A DNA stretch of 55,480 nt from Acidobacteriota bacterium. Lineage in GTDB: Bacteria > Acidobacteriota > Thermoanaerobaculia > UBA5066 > Gp7-AA6. Under the pieces are notes generated by a model. The model saw only the letters and a program-made list of their open reading frames with translations, was not told where the DNA came from and ran no database searches. A program made the translations under genes and the position numbers. This document shows, piece after piece, positions 1-9,050 of this stretch; the stretch's first letter is position 1, and the number at the start of each line of letters is the position of its first letter. The DNA lies in NCBI GenBank assembly GCA_020199905.1, contig JAIVJS010000078.1, forward strand, positions 1 to 55,480. Reading direction: 5' to 3'.

Positions 1-717
1 GAGCCACTGCGGCTCGCGGAGGGGTTCGGGAGGCGGATCGGCCGCGGCCGCCGGCGCGGAAGCAGTCTCGAGGGCGGAGCCGAACCCGAAGCGGGGATGC
101 GCTTTCTCGAAAGCCTCGATCGCGGAGTCAACGTCGCCGCGGCCGTAGTCCTCTTCGAAGGGGTCGACGCCGGGGCGGGCGGGCGGGAGCCGGACCGCGG
201 CCGTGAAGTCGCCTTCCGAGAACCCGACGTCGAAAGGAGGCTCGTCGGAGGGCGGCGGAGGCGCGGCAGCCGGTGGCTCGGGAAGCGGCGGGACGACGAT
301 GGCCGCGGTGGTCAGCGGGCGATCGGGGTCCGTCTGGCGCGCGCCGCGGGGCCGCTCCAGAAGCGCGTCCACCTGCGCGAGGAGCTGGTGCGAATCGAAG
401 GGCTTGGAGACGATGGCGTCGGCGCCGATTCTCTCGGCGCGCTCGCGATCGAACGGCTCGAAGGTCCCGGAGAGCAGCACGACCGGAATGCGCGCCGTCG
501 CCGGGTCGCCCTTGATCGCTTCACAGACCTCGTACCCGTTCTTCTCCGGCATGACGGCGTCCGCGAGGATTAAGTCGGGGCGGTCCTCACGGACGCGATC
601 GAGAGCCCGCTGTCCGTTCGAGACGCAAACGAGCTCGTAGTCGCTGTCGGAAAACGTCAGCTCGACGACCTTCTGGATCGTCAGGCTGTCGTCGGCCAGC
701 AGGATTTTCTTAGCCAT
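1..717 (-). CDS. Response regulator, receiver domain (partial, cut by window edge)
   Basis: Cytoplasmic two-component response regulator; the gene runs off the left edge, so only the first 239 codons are present. Residues 1-125 form a receiver domain: acidic pair D9-D10 (ILLADDS), phospho-acceptor D53 in LILADAVMP, switch residue S83 in LLSGTF and K105 in VSKPFD. After about residue 125 the chain becomes Pro/Ala-rich and no output domain is visible before the edge. The ATG at 717 gives a normal receiver N-terminus. It lies 85 bases downstream of the HMG-CoA lyase gene in the same direction; no partner histidine kinase is in view. The receiver assignment is firm, the output unknown. Confidence 0.9.
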   Translation of the reverse strand, partial: MAKKILLADDSLTIQKVVELTFSDSDYELVCVSNGQRALDRVREDRPDLILADAVMPEKNGYEVCEAIKGDPATARIPVVLLSGTFEPFDRERAERIGADAIVSKPFDSHQLLAQVDALLERPRGARQTDPDRPLTTAAIVVPPLPEPPAAAPPPPSDEPPFDVGFSEGDFTAAVRLPPARPGVDPFEEDYGRGDVDSAIEAFEKAHPRFGFGSALETASAPAAAADPPPEPLREPQWL

Positions 718-802
718 GGAGTAAGGGGTGTTCGCTCAAAAACTTACACGGGGTCCGACGCCCTGTCAATGAAGAAGAGGCGGGGCGCCCCCGAAGCGAG
801 GC

Positions 803-1741
803 TTACGCGGCGCCCCAGACGGCTCCGAGGTACCTTCCGGGGGGCCGGCGGCCGAGGGACGCCGCGAGTGCGCGGGAAGCGGAGACGACGCCCGGAAGGG
901 AGACGCCGCTCTCTATCCCGAGGCCGTCCAGGAGGTACAGGACGTCTTCGGTCGCCACGTTTCCCGCGGCGCCCGGAGCGTAGGGACAGCCCCCGAGCCC
1001 TCCCGCGGCGGAGTCGTACGTGGAGATCCCGCACTGAAGACCGGCGTACACGTTGGCGAGCGCCGTTCCACGCGTATCGTGAAAATGCAGGGCGAGGACT
1101 CCGCGCGCGACCCCCGAATCGTAGAGGCTCTCGATCACGTCGTAGACGCCGGCCGGCGTCGCGACGCCGATCGTGTCTCCGAGCGAGATCTCGTCGACGG
1201 GAAGGTCGAGCAGCTTGTGCACGACCTCGCGAACGGCGTCGGGAGAGATGGCTCCTTCGTACGGACAGCCGAAGGCGGTCGACACGTATCCGCGCACCCG
1301 GATCTTTTCCTCCTGAGCCCGCGCGATGACCGGGCGAAACCTTTCGATCGACTCGTCGACACCCGCCTGGATGTTGTGTTGATTGAACGTCTCGGAGGCC
1401 GCCGTGAAGACGGCGATTTCCCGGACGCCCGCCTCCATGGCCCGCTCGAGGCCCTTCAGGTTGGGAACCAGGGCGGGATAACGCGTGCCGCTCGCCCGGT
1501 GGATCCCGCGATAGACGGCGGCGGTATCCGCGAGCTGCGGGATCGCCTTCGGAGAGACGAACGAGCCCACCTCGATCGCCTTCAATCCCGAGTCCGTCAG
1601 GAGATCGACGAATTTCACCCGCGCCTCGACGGAGACCGTCTCGGGCTCGTTCTGCAGCCCGTCGCGAGGGCCGACTTCGTAGACCGTCACGCGGGAAGGC
1701 AGCGTCGGCCGCCGGATCGCGTGTTCCTCCCAGGGTTCCAT
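803..1741 (-). CDS. mvaB: Hydroxymethylglutaryl-CoA lyase
   Basis: Cleaves HMG-CoA to acetyl-CoA and acetoacetate, the last step of leucine degradation. The 312-residue product has the usual family length. A DRE-TIM-barrel start is visible (YEVGPRDGLQNE, with the catalytic Arg-Asp pair), then HFHDTRGTALANV with metal-binding His residues, and the signature GGLGGCPYAPG carrying the catalytic Cys, followed by GNVATED. The frame stays open upstream of 1741, but that part is a repeat-bearing spacer; the ATG at 1741 (MEPWEEH) puts the barrel at the normal distance. It follows the biotin carrier and carboxylase genes on the same strand, which supports a leucine-catabolic role over ketogenesis. Confidence 0.95.
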   Translation of the reverse strand: MEPWEEHAIRRPTLPSRVTVYEVGPRDGLQNEPETVSVEARVKFVDLLTDSGLKAIEVGSFVSPKAIPQLADTAAVYRGIHRASGTRYPALVPNLKGLERAMEAGVREIAVFTAASETFNQHNIQAGVDESIERFRPVIARAQEEKIRVRGYVSTAFGCPYEGAISPDAVREVVHKLLDLPVDEISLGDTIGVATPAGVYDVIESLYDSGVARGVLALHFHDTRGTALANVYAGLQCGISTYDSAAGGLGGCPYAPGAAGNVATEDVLYLLDGLGIESGVSLPGVVSASRALAASLGRRPPGRYLGAVWGAA

Positions 1742-1821
1742 GCGGCGGAGGGTACCAAGAAAGCTCGTCAGTCGTCGATTTTCGGTCGTCAAGTCCCTCT
1801 GTGAATGCGGGCGCAGCGGGA

Positions 1822-1852
1822 CTGAAAACTCAGAACCGAGAACTGACAACTC
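1822..1852. repeat. Heptamer tandem array (CTGARAA family)
   Basis: Four consecutive 7-base units: CTGAAAA, CTCAGAA, CCGAGAA, CTGACAA, then CTC. It lies in the gap between the HMG-CoA lyase and biotin carrier genes and touches the carrier's stop codon. Related arrays occur at 18101, 52440 and 54204. Confidence 0.7.
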
Positions 1853-2327
1853 ATTCGATTTCCGCCAACGCGACCCCGGCGTCCACGAGGTCTCCCTCCG
1901 CGTACGCGAGACGGACGAGCCGGCCGTCGCGGGGGGAGCGGATCGCATGCTCCATCTTCATCGCCTCGAGAACCATGAGGACCTGGCCGCGCGAGACGGC
2001 GTCTCCCACGGCGGCGAAAACGCGGCGGATCCGGCCCGGCATCGGAGAGAGGAGTCCCCCGGACTCGGCCGCCGACGGCCGCGCGCGCGTCCGGGGGGCG
2101 CCGGCCGCCGGCTCGATCCGGAACTCCCAGGTTTTCTCATCGCACCAGACGAAGACCCGGTCGCCCTCGCGAACGGCCCGCACGCGGGCGGTCTCGCCGC
2201 CCGCCTCGATCGCGGCGAGAGCGGCTCCGGTCCGCCGCGCCGCAAAAGGGACGGCGCGTCCGCCGAGGGAGGCCGCGCCCTTTTCCAGCCGCACGTCCAC
2301 CGAGGAATCGCCGGACGTGAGCTTCAC
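1851..2327 (-). CDS. Biotin carboxyl carrier protein of an acyl-CoA carboxylase (split alpha subunit)
   Basis: Carries the carboxyl group on biotin between the biotin carboxylase (next gene upstream) and the carboxyltransferase encoded at 6034-7638. The 158-residue product ends in a biotinyl-lipoyl domain with EAMKMEH (biotinylated K124) and an upstream SPMPGRI turn; residues 1-75 match the small beta-domain that normally links carboxylase to carrier in MccA/PccA. The likely start is a GTG at 2327, which overlaps the carboxylase TGA (GTGA), so translation is probably coupled. In most bacteria this region is fused to the carboxylase; here a stop codon separates them. A frameshifted single gene is possible, but the clean overlap favours two genes. 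Confidence 0.85.
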   Translation of the reverse strand: MKLTSGDSSVDVRLEKGAASLGGRAVPFAARRTGAALAAIEAGGETARVRAVREGDRVFVWCDEKTWEFRIEPAAGAPRTRARPSAAESGGLLSPMPGRIRRVFAAVGDAVSRGQVLMVLEAMKMEHAIRSPRDGRLVRLAYAEGDLVDAGVALAEIE

Positions 2328-3835
2328 GCGCCGAGCCTCCACCCCGATCGATCGTCCCACGGGTCGCGAGAGGCAACGGGCGCCGGGGCGGCAGCCGCGA
2401 GCGGGGACGCTCCGTCTTCGGCGGCGAGGGCGGCGGCGATCCAGGCGGCGTCCGGGGGCTCGGCGTGCGCCCGCGGAGGAAGACGGCGGATCACGTCGGT
2501 CGAGTAGCGCCCGGACCGGAACTCCGGGGACGCGAGCACGGCGGCGAGAAGCGGCGCGTTCGTTTCGACCCCGAGGACGATCCACTCGGAAAGCGCTCGC
2601 CGCGCGCGATCGATGGCGCTTTTTCTGTCGGGAGCCGAGATGACGAGCTTGGCCAGCAGCGGGTCGTAGTCGAGGCCGATCATGGTGCCCATCCCCGCGC
2701 CCGCGTCGACGCGGACCCCCGGTCCGGCGGGCTCCTCCCACAGGAGAATCCGGCCGGAGCGCGGAAGGAAATCGTCGGGATCTTCCGCGTAAAGGCGCAG
2801 CTCGATCGCGTGCCCCTGCGGCAGCAGCTTTCCTCCTCTCCACGGAGGCGGCAACGGGGCGCCGAGCGCGATCTCGATCTGCGCGCGCACGAGGTCGAGA
2901 CCGAGCGTCTCCTCCGTGATCGGATGCTCGACCTGGAGGCGCGTGTTCATCTCCAGAAAGTAGAAGTTCTTGCGCTCGTCCAGCAGAAACTCGACCGTTC
3001 CCGCCCCCACATATCCCACGGCTCGGGCCGCCTCGATCGCCGCGCGGCCCATCGATTCGCGCAGCCGCGGGTCGAGCGCCACGCTCGGGGTTTCCTCGAG
3101 CACCTTCTGGTGCCGGCGCTGCGCGCTGCACTCCCGCTCGAAGAGGTGCACGACGCTTCCGTAACGGTCTCCGAAGATCTGGAACTCGACGTGCCTCGGC
3201 GACTCGAAGAACTTTTCGAGATAGACGCGCCCGTCCGCGAACGCGGCGAGGGCGACTCGATGCGTTTCTTCGAGCGCCGCGGGAAGATCCTCCGCCCGGT
3301 CGACGCGCGCCATCCCCTTGCCGCCCCCTCCCCCGGAAGCCTTCACGAAAAGAGGAAATCCTATTTCCGAGCCCCGTCGAAGCAGCTCCTCGTCGGATGG
3401 ATCGATGGCGGCGCCGCCCCCATCGGACCCGGGCACGACCGGAACGCCCGCGTCCCGCATGCGCCGGCGCGCCTGGAGCTTGTCGCCCATCTTCTGGATC
3501 GCGTCGGGCGGCGGTCCGATCCACAGGAGTCCCGCGCCCGCGACCGCGCGCGCGAACTCCGCGTTCTCCGACAGAAACCCGTAGCCCGGATGGATCGCCG
3601 TCGCTTCGGACGACTCCGCCGCCTTCAGGAGCTTCGGAATCGACAGGTAAGTCTCCGCCGGTCCGCCGGGGCCGAGATCCACGGAGCGGGCCATGTGGCC
3701 CACGTGGAACCCGCCGGCGTCGGAGCTCTCGAAGACGCCGACGGGCTCGATTCCCATCTCGCGCGCTGTCCGCGCGATCCGCACGGCGATCTCCCCGCGG
3801 TTGGCGATCAGAAGCCGGCGGGGCAAAGCGTCCAT
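2324..3835 (-). CDS. Biotin carboxylase subunit, probably of methylcrotonyl-CoA carboxylase
   Basis: ATP-dependent carboxylation of biotin, half-reaction one of an acyl-CoA carboxylase. The 503-residue product starts with the LLIANRGEIAVRI motif, followed by the ATP-grasp glycine loop KASGGGGGKGMA, HVEFQIFGD, RECSAQRRHQK, and the active-site segment EMNTRLQVEHPITE. The C-terminal 50 residues are Ala/Pro-rich and look like a linker that would lead into a carrier domain, but the frame ends and the carrier follows in the next gene. The ATG at 3835 gives a standard N-terminus. Neighbouring liuB, liuC and HMG-CoA lyase point to methylcrotonyl-CoA rather than propionyl-CoA; substrate is inferred from context. 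Confidence 0.92.
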   Translation of the reverse strand: MDALPRRLLIANRGEIAVRIARTAREMGIEPVGVFESSDAGGFHVGHMARSVDLGPGGPAETYLSIPKLLKAAESSEATAIHPGYGFLSENAEFARAVAGAGLLWIGPPPDAIQKMGDKLQARRRMRDAGVPVVPGSDGGGAAIDPSDEELLRRGSEIGFPLFVKASGGGGGKGMARVDRAEDLPAALEETHRVALAAFADGRVYLEKFFESPRHVEFQIFGDRYGSVVHLFERECSAQRRHQKVLEETPSVALDPRLRESMGRAAIEAARAVGYVGAGTVEFLLDERKNFYFLEMNTRLQVEHPITEETLGLDLVRAQIEIALGAPLPPPWRGGKLLPQGHAIELRLYAEDPDDFLPRSGRILLWEEPAGPGVRVDAGAGMGTMIGLDYDPLLAKLVISAPDRKSAIDRARRALSEWIVLGVETNAPLLAAVLASPEFRSGRYSTDVIRRLPPRAHAEPPDAAWIAAALAAEDGASPLAAAAPAPVASRDPWDDRSGWRLGA

Positions 3836-3882
3836 CGCTCGATTCTAAAGGGTGTGCCTTCCGCTGCCCACTTCAGGCGAGC

Positions 3883-3910
3883 TCTCAACTCCCAACTCTC
3901 AACTCTCGAC
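3883..3910. repeat. Heptamer tandem array (TCYCAAC family) in a divergent promoter region
   Basis: Four 7-base units (TCTCAAC, TCCCAAC, TCTCAAC, TCTCGAC) in the 112-base gap between the divergent biotin carboxylase and zinc-ribbon genes. Any promoters for both directions must share this spacer. Confidence 0.7.
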
Positions 3911-3947
3911 TCCCTTCCACTAAACTAGGCGCTCGTCAGGAGGCCAT

Positions 3948-4208
3948 GTGTCCGTCGAAGGCGGGATCAAGGGGACGCAGCACAAGATCGTCTGTCCGAA
4001 CTGCAAAAAGACGTTCACGGCCTGGCGGCCCGACACGGAGCCGGCGGTCAAGGTGAAGTGCTACTTCTGCAAGACCGAGGTCGAGGACGAGCCCGCGAGG
4101 CGCGTTCGGGCGGCCGCGCCGCCGCAGGAAACCGCCGCCCCCGTTCCGAGCGACCCGGCTCCGGCCCCGCTTGAGGTCGCGGCCGCACCGCCGCCGATCG
4201 AGAACTGA
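3948..4208 (+). CDS. Small zinc-ribbon protein
   Basis: Predicted 86-residue cytoplasmic protein. Residues 11-42 form a two-knuckle zinc ribbon: C16-x2-C19 (CPNCKKTF) and C38-x2-C41 (CYFCK); the rest is an acidic, Ala/Pro-rich tail without structure I can recognise. The start is a GTG at 3948, placed 4 bases after a perfect AGGAGG (3938-3943). An ATG two bases earlier is out of frame. The gene is divergent from the carboxylase and ends 16 bases from the convergent liuC. Similar knuckles open several other proteins in this window. Function unknown; nucleic-acid or protein binding is a guess. Confidence 0.75.
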   Translation: MSVEGGIKGTQHKIVCPNCKKTFTAWRPDTEPAVKVKCYFCKTEVEDEPARRVRAAAPPQETAAPVPSDPAPAPLEVAAAPPPIEN

Positions 4209-4224
4209 GAGAGGGAAGAGGGAG

Positions 4225-5019
4225 TTAGCCCTTCACCCAGCTCGGCGGCCGCTTCTCCAGAAACGCCGTCAGGCCTTCTTTCGCCTCCGCCGACGCCCGG
4301 CGCTCCGCGATGGTCCTCACGGTCAGCTGCATGGCCTCCTCGGGAGCGAGCCCCGTCACCTGCTCGATGAGCTTCTTGGCGACGCCGATCGCCCCGGGCG
4401 CCGACGTCGCGAGAGACGCCACACGGCGCGCGGCCGCCCCCTCGAGCTCACCCCGCGCGACGACCTGGTGGACGAGCCCGATCCGGAACGCCTCGGCCGC
4501 GTCGAAGCGATCCCCGGTCAGGAAGAGGTCGCGGGCCTGGCGCGGCCCGATCGCGCGAAGGACATAGGGGGAGATCACGGAGGGAAGGATGCCGAGCTTC
4601 ACTTCCGCGAGAGAGAAAACAGTGCCCTCCGTCGCGATCGCGATGTCGGCCGCCGCCACCAGGCCGACTCCGCCCCCGATCGCGGCGCCGTGAGCCAGCG
4701 CGATGACGGGCAGCGGGCAGGCGTCTATCGCCCGCAGCATGCGCGCCATCCGGCCCGCGTCGAGCTCGTTCTCCTCCCGCGAGTACTCGCCCGCGCGGCG
4801 CATCCACTGGATGTCCGCGCCGGCGCAGAAGGAGGGACCCTCCCCCGACAGGAGGACCACTCGCGTTTCGGAGTCGGCGGTGAAGTCCAGGAACACGCGC
4901 GTGAGCTCGGCGATCAGGGCGTCGTCGAATGCGTTGCGGACCTCGGGGCGAGAAAGGATGACGCGGGCCACGCGGCCCCCGCGGACGAGCCGGAGCCGCG
5001 ACGGAGCGGAGTCGGTCAT
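4225..5019 (-). CDS. liuC: Methylglutaconyl-CoA hydratase, crotonase family
   Basis: Hydrates 3-methylglutaconyl-CoA to HMG-CoA, between the carboxylase and lyase steps of leucine breakdown. The 264-residue product shows the crotonase oxyanion-hole segment FCAGADIQWM (residues 64-73), the HGAAIGGGVGL loop and the catalytic Glu in SLAEVKLGI (E139), followed by LPSVISPYVLRAIG, which is closer to LiuC proteins than to generic enoyl-CoA hydratases. The first of the two usual Glu positions is Gly119, as in other one-glutamate members. The ATG at 5019 starts just before the beta-strand RLRLVRGG; an in-frame ATG at 5043 would only add eight residues. Confidence 0.88.
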   Translation of the reverse strand: MTDSAPSRLRLVRGGRVARVILSRPEVRNAFDDALIAELTRVFLDFTADSETRVVLLSGEGPSFCAGADIQWMRRAGEYSREENELDAGRMARMLRAIDACPLPVIALAHGAAIGGGVGLVAAADIAIATEGTVFSLAEVKLGILPSVISPYVLRAIGPRQARDLFLTGDRFDAAEAFRIGLVHQVVARGELEGAAARRVASLATSAPGAIGVAKKLIEQVTGLAPEEAMQLTVRTIAERRASAEAKEGLTAFLEKRPPSWVKG

Positions 5020-5080
5020 GGCGGCGGATCTTACAGCGCGCACGGAGGCGCCGATCCAACAGGCGCCGATCCCGCAAATG

Positions 5081-5893
5081 TTACTCCGGCGTGCTCCGCA
5101 GGCTGCCGGCCTCGACCTGACCGGCGATGTCGAGGGGCACGCGCAGGTCGTGTCCCGCGACCCGCACGGTCATCTCTCCCTTCAGGCGGGCCTCGACGCT
5201 GCCGCCGGTGAGAAAGGCGCGACCGGCCGCGGCGATCAGCTGAGAGTGGTCGAGGTCGATCGGGAAATCGAGCCGCGTGGTGCCTTTCTTGAGGACGACG
5301 CCGGGCGCGCTTCCCCGCCCGACCGGATAACCGTCCGCCTCGATGCGATACACCGAGCGCGCGATCTCCACCGGAAACGCGAAAGGGTTCGTGACGTGAA
5401 GACGCGCGATCCCGCGGCTACCGGACGGTTGCAGGGCGGTGAGATCCACCCGGTCCACCGCAACGAACTTCGCGATGATCGACTCATCCCCCGAGACCGG
5501 GATGTCCTCCCAGGCCAGCTGCCCCGTCCACTCGGCCGGGGTCGTCCCGACGGTCCCCTTCAAAAGGTACTCGAAGCCGTCCGGACGGAAGCGAGTCACC
5601 CAGTCGGCGGGGATGTCCGCGTAGCGGATCGCCGCCCGGAGCGCGAGAGGCGCGCCGGCCTTCGAGATGCGGACTGCGGCGACCGGAATCTCCGCCTTTG
5701 AACCGTAGAGCGAGAGCCGGCCCTGAAAATCGCCGGCCGGAGCCTGCGAGGCGGGAACTCGGATCGTCGCCGCGAGCGTCTGCGCGCCGGGATCGACTTC
5801 GAGCGTGAGCGGAGTCGCGACCGCGAGGAGAACCGAGGCGGAGAGGAAAAGCATGCCGGCGCGCGTGCGACGGGGACGATGGTTAAGCGTCAT
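5081..5893 (-). CDS. Exported LEA14/WHy-like protein
   Basis: Predicted 270-residue secreted or periplasmic protein. An N-terminal Arg-rich stretch followed by the hydrophobic segment AGMLFLSASVLLAVATPL (about residues 12-30) looks like a signal peptide or anchor. The body consists of alternating beta-strands; the stretch IARLHVTNPFAFPVEIARS with the later DFPIDLDHSQL resembles the water-stress (WHy/LEA2) fold, in which an NPF/NPN strand precedes a long strand. The ATG at 5893 was chosen because it directly precedes the basic n-region. It sits between liuC and liuB without an obvious metabolic link. Family assignment is by pattern only; function unknown. Confidence 0.6.
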   Translation of the reverse strand: MTLNHRPRRTRAGMLFLSASVLLAVATPLTLEVDPGAQTLAATIRVPASQAPAGDFQGRLSLYGSKAEIPVAAVRISKAGAPLALRAAIRYADIPADWVTRFRPDGFEYLLKGTVGTTPAEWTGQLAWEDIPVSGDESIIAKFVAVDRVDLTALQPSGSRGIARLHVTNPFAFPVEIARSVYRIEADGYPVGRGSAPGVVLKKGTTRLDFPIDLDHSQLIAAAGRAFLTGGSVEARLKGEMTVRVAGHDLRVPLDIAGQVEAGSLRSTPE

Positions 5894-5924
5894 GCGTTGA
5901 GCGTCAAGACAGTTGAGATCAGAT

Positions 5925-5971
5925 TCAAGAGCCAAGAGTCAAGAGTCAAGAGCCAAGAGTCAAGAGTTAAG
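5925..5971. repeat. Heptamer tandem array (YCAAGAG family)
   Basis: Six perfect-period units (TCAAGAG, CCAAGAG, TCAAGAG, TCAAGAG, CCAAGAG, TCAAGAG) plus a partial TTAAG, the clearest heptamer array in the window. It fills part of the 140-base gap between liuB and the LEA-like gene. Confidence 0.85.
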
Positions 5972-6033
5972 TAGACAGGGAGCAGGCGGGCGTCCGAACG
6001 CTCGCGCTGAACGCTCAAGACTTACCTGCCCCC

Positions 6034-7638
6034 TCACATGCGAAACACCCCGAACTCCGTCTCCGGAATGGGCGCGTTGAACGCGGCCGAGAGCGCGAGC
6101 GCGAGGGCCGTCCGTGTCTCCGCCGGGTCGAGCACTCCGTCGTCCCAGAGCCGGGCCGTCGAGTAGTAGGGGTTGCCCTCTTCCTCGTATTTCTCGCGAG
6201 TGGGGCGCTCGAATTCCGCGACCTCCTCGTCGGTCATCGGCGGCTTGTCGGCCCGGACGAGCTGATCCTGCTTGACGGTCGACAGCACCGAGGCCGCCTG
6301 CACGCCTCCCATCACGGAGATCCGGGCGTTGGGCCACATCCAGAGAAACCGAGGCCCGTAGGCCCGCCCGCACATCCCGTAATTCCCGGCACCGAAAGAT
6401 CCCCCGATCACGACCGTGAACTTCGGCACGGCCGCATTGGCGACCGCGTGCACCATCTTCGCGCCGTCCTTCGCGATGCCGCCCCGCTCGTAGTCGCGCC
6501 CGACCATGAAGCCCGTGATGTTCTGAAGGAAGAGCAGAGGGACCTTTCGGCGCGCGCAGAGCTCGATGAAGTGGGTCGCCTTCAAAGCGGACTCGGAGAA
6601 CAGAATTCCGTTGTTGGCCACGATCCCGACGAGAAAGCCGGAGAGCCGCGCGAAGCCGCAGACCACGGTCGTTCCATAGCGCGCCTTGAACTCCTGGAAC
6701 CGGGATCCGTCCACGAGCCGCGCGATCACCTCGCGCACGTCGTAGGGCTGCCGGACGTCGTCCGGGATGACCCCGTAGATCTCCCGAGCGTCGTACGCGG
6801 GCTCCTCCGGCTCGGCCCTCCCCGGCGGCAGCGCCTTGTCGCCCGGAAGATTGGCGAGGATGGACCGCGCGATCTCGAGGGCGTGGGCATCGTCCTCGGC
6901 GAAATGGTCGGCGACGCCCGAGACGCGCGTGTGGACGTCCGCGCCGCCGAGGTCCTCCGCGGTGACTTCTTCGCCGGTGGCGGCCTTCACGAGCGGCGGG
7001 CCCGCGAGAAAAATCGTTCCCGTCCCCTTCACGATCACCGCCTCGTCCGACATCGCGGGCACGTAGGCGCCTCCGGCGGTGCACGAGCCCATGACGACGG
7101 CGACCTGAGGAATCCGCTTCGCCGACATGCGGGCCTGGTTGTAGAAGATCCGCCCGAAGTGCTCGCGATCCGGAAACACCTCCGCCTGAAGCGGCAGGAA
7201 GGCCCCTCCCGAATCGACAAGGTAGACGCAGGGAAGCCGGTTGTCCTGCGCGATCTCCTGCGCGCGCAGGTGCTTCTTGACGGTCATCGGGTAATACGTG
7301 CCGCCTTTGACGGTGGCGTCGTTCGCGATCACCATCGCTTCGCGGCCCGCGATGCGGCCGATCCCGGTGACGAGACCCGCGCCCGGCGCGTCCCCCTCGT
7401 ACATCCCGTGGGCGGCCAGCGGAGCGACCTCGAGAAAAGGGGAACCGGGATCGAGCAGCGCGTCGAGCCGGTCCCGCACGAACATCTTGTTCTGCGCGGC
7501 GTGACGCTCCCGGCCGGACCCGCCGCGCCGCGCTTTCTCGAGCTCCTCACGCAGCCGGGAGACCAGGGCCTCCATCCCGCGGGAACGCTGCTCGAACTCG
7601 GACGAGGCGGTATCGAGCTGGGAGACGAGAGGGTCCAT
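6034..7638 (-). CDS. liuB: Acyl-CoA carboxylase carboxyltransferase subunit (methylcrotonyl-CoA type)
   Basis: Transfers the carboxyl group from biotin to an acyl-CoA, most likely methylcrotonyl-CoA. The 534-residue product has the length and two-crotonase-fold layout of MccB: N-terminal half with [19 protein letters not shown] and [15 protein letters not shown] (acyl-CoA oxyanion loops), C-terminal half with [28 protein letters not shown] and [18 protein letters not shown] (biotin site). These motifs match the MCC/geranyl-CoA branch better than the propionyl-CoA branch. Start ATG 7638. It works with the split biotin carboxylase and carrier at 1851-3835. No isovaleryl-CoA dehydrogenase gene is in the window. 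Confidence 0.95.
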   Translation of the reverse strand: MDPLVSQLDTASSEFEQRSRGMEALVSRLREELEKARRGGSGRERHAAQNKMFVRDRLDALLDPGSPFLEVAPLAAHGMYEGDAPGAGLVTGIGRIAGREAMVIANDATVKGGTYYPMTVKKHLRAQEIAQDNRLPCVYLVDSGGAFLPLQAEVFPDREHFGRIFYNQARMSAKRIPQVAVVMGSCTAGGAYVPAMSDEAVIVKGTGTIFLAGPPLVKAATGEEVTAEDLGGADVHTRVSGVADHFAEDDAHALEIARSILANLPGDKALPPGRAEPEEPAYDAREIYGVIPDDVRQPYDVREVIARLVDGSRFQEFKARYGTTVVCGFARLSGFLVGIVANNGILFSESALKATHFIELCARRKVPLLFLQNITGFMVGRDYERGGIAKDGAKMVHAVANAAVPKFTVVIGGSFGAGNYGMCGRAYGPRFLWMWPNARISVMGGVQAASVLSTVKQDQLVRADKPPMTDEEVAEFERPTREKYEEEGNPYYSTARLWDDGVLDPAETRTALALALSAAFNAPIPETEFGVFRM

Positions 7639-7693
7639 CGCGCTCAGCCGGAAAACGGGAATCGGATCGAGAGCGTCCTCTTTTTCTGTCCGC

Positions 7694-8119
7694 TCACGAT
7701 GTGGTTTCGCGGCTCCGGACCGGCACCCCGACCTCGTTCCGGATGAAATCGACCAGCGTCTGAGTCGGCGTGCCGGGCAGGAAGATCTCCCGGATCCCGA
7801 GCGCCTTCAGCGGGGCGATGTCCTTGTCGGGGATGATTCCCCCCGCCAGAACGAGGATGTCCTGCCCTCCCTGCTCCTTCAAGAGCCGCAGGATCTCCGG
7901 GAAGAGCACGTTGTGGGCGCCGGAGAGAATCGAGAGCCCGACGACGTCGACGTCTTCCTGGATCGCCGCCGCGGCGATCTGTTCGGGCGTCTGGCGCAGG
8001 CCGGAGTAGATGACCTCCATCCCCGAATCCCGAAGCGCGCGGGCGATGATCTTCGCGCCGCGGTCGTGGCCATCGAGGCCGGGCTTTGCGATCAGGACTC
8101 GAATGGGCCGGTCGGGCAT
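7694..8119 (-). CDS. Methylmalonyl-CoA mutase B12-binding subunit
   Basis: Stand-alone 141-residue cobalamin-binding domain. It has the base-off/His-on motif D-x-H-x2-G in [13 protein letters not shown] (near residues 13-22), then [11 protein letters not shown] and [11 protein letters not shown], the classic B12-binding Rossmann-like pattern. In two-gene mutases this partner binds a catalytic TIM-barrel subunit, which is not encoded here. The frame is open upstream of the chosen ATG (8119), but that sequence is a spacer containing a dispersed repeat. It follows the MOSC gene and precedes liuB on the same strand, so it may share transcription with the carboxylase. Confidence 0.9.
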   Translation of the reverse strand: MPDRPIRVLIAKPGLDGHDRGAKIIARALRDSGMEVIYSGLRQTPEQIAAAAIQEDVDVVGLSILSGAHNVLFPEILRLLKEQGGQDILVLAGGIIPDKDIAPLKALGIREIFLPGTPTQTLVDFIRNEVGVPVRSRETTS

Positions 8120-8161
8120 GTGTTTCGAGTCTAACAAAACGGGGGACGAGAGCCGGGGAAT

Positions 8162-8215
8162 CGGGAGCCGAGCGACCGACGGGGCGAGACGGCCGCGGTA
8201 CTCCGCGGTCAACTG
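8162..8215 (+). repeat. Dispersed palindromic repeat, copy A
   Basis: A 54-base element in the gap between the mutase subunit and MOSC genes. A near-identical copy lies in inverted orientation at 9781-9835. Its core is CCGCGGTACTCCGCGG (8193-8208), which can fold into a 6-bp stem with a 4-base loop. Only a few mismatches and one single-base gap separate the copies. Confidence 0.8.
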
Positions 8216-8237
8216 GATCGGGAGGAAGATGCCGTCT

Positions 8238-8954
8238 TCAGTCCACCAGGCAGACCGGATCTCCGACGCGGACACGGTGGCCCGAGACAGCGCGGATCGC
8301 CACCCCCATGTGTCCGCCGCGGACCTTCACCAGACCCTCGAGCATGGCGGGATCGCCACGCGCAATTTCCGGCCGGAAGCTGGCCAGGAAACAATCGTCC
8401 GCCGGGCGCGTGACCTCGAGCAGCGTGTCGCCGATCCGCAGATGCTGTCCCACCCAGCGATCTTCCTCGAACGCCTTGCCGTCTGGAATGTCGATGACGA
8501 GGTTCGCGCGGACGCGGAGAGGTTCGAGCGGGCACCCGTACGTGCGCTCGGCAAGGCGAAGCGTGGGACGGGAGACGAGGCGCAGAGGCGAACCGTCCGC
8601 CGCGGGGGGACGGGCCTTCAGGACGACGACGCGCCCCAGCGTTTCGGACAACTCTTCCAGCCAGCGGGGATCCGTCAGCGGGCACTCCGCTCCGCCCGGG
8701 TCCCGCACGCGCGTCCAGGAATCCAGATTTTCCATGACGAGGTCGTCGGCATAGCGCGCGCCGTAAAACAGGAGAAGGGGCGCCCCGGCCGAGGTGAGCG
8801 GGGCTCCCGTTTCCCGGTCGCAGAGGTCATAGGCACGATCCCCGAGCAACCCCGCTCCCCCGACAGGAGCGGCATTCGGAGCCTCCCCTCCGAGCGGCTC
8901 GATCGGAAAGCGCTGGAGCGCGGTCAGACTGCCGACGACTTCCGCGAGCTCCAT
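8238..8954 (-). CDS. MOSC domain protein
   Basis: 238-residue protein with an N-terminal MOSC beta-barrel segment ([16 protein letters not shown], then [16 protein letters not shown]) and the MOSC core ending in [14 protein letters not shown], which carries the conserved Cys thought to bind sulfur or the molybdenum cofactor. MOSC proteins act in molybdenum cofactor sulfuration or in reduction of N-hydroxylated compounds. The Cys neighbourhood (DDCFLASF) departs from the usual CVxT pattern, so activity is uncertain. ATG 8954 begins MELAEVVG. The 96 bases upstream are AT-rich (8985-9035) and are the likeliest promoter area, though I see no clear -35/-10 pair. Molybdenum cofactor genes lie about 40 kb away in this window. 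Confidence 0.85.
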   Translation of the reverse strand: MELAEVVGSLTALQRFPIEPLGGEAPNAAPVGGAGLLGDRAYDLCDRETGAPLTSAGAPLLLFYGARYADDLVMENLDSWTRVRDPGGAECPLTDPRWLEELSETLGRVVVLKARPPAADGSPLRLVSRPTLRLAERTYGCPLEPLRVRANLVIDIPDGKAFEEDRWVGQHLRIGDTLLEVTRPADDCFLASFRPEIARGDPAMLEGLVKVRGGHMGVAIRAVSGHRVRVGDPVCLVD

Positions 8955-9050
8955 GGGCCCCGACGATAGCGGAAAGGATCGATCCGAATTTAATAAGGAA
9001 TCAGTTGTTAGTATCCTGTTTTAGTTCGGAGATTTCGGGGGCCGCGGCGC

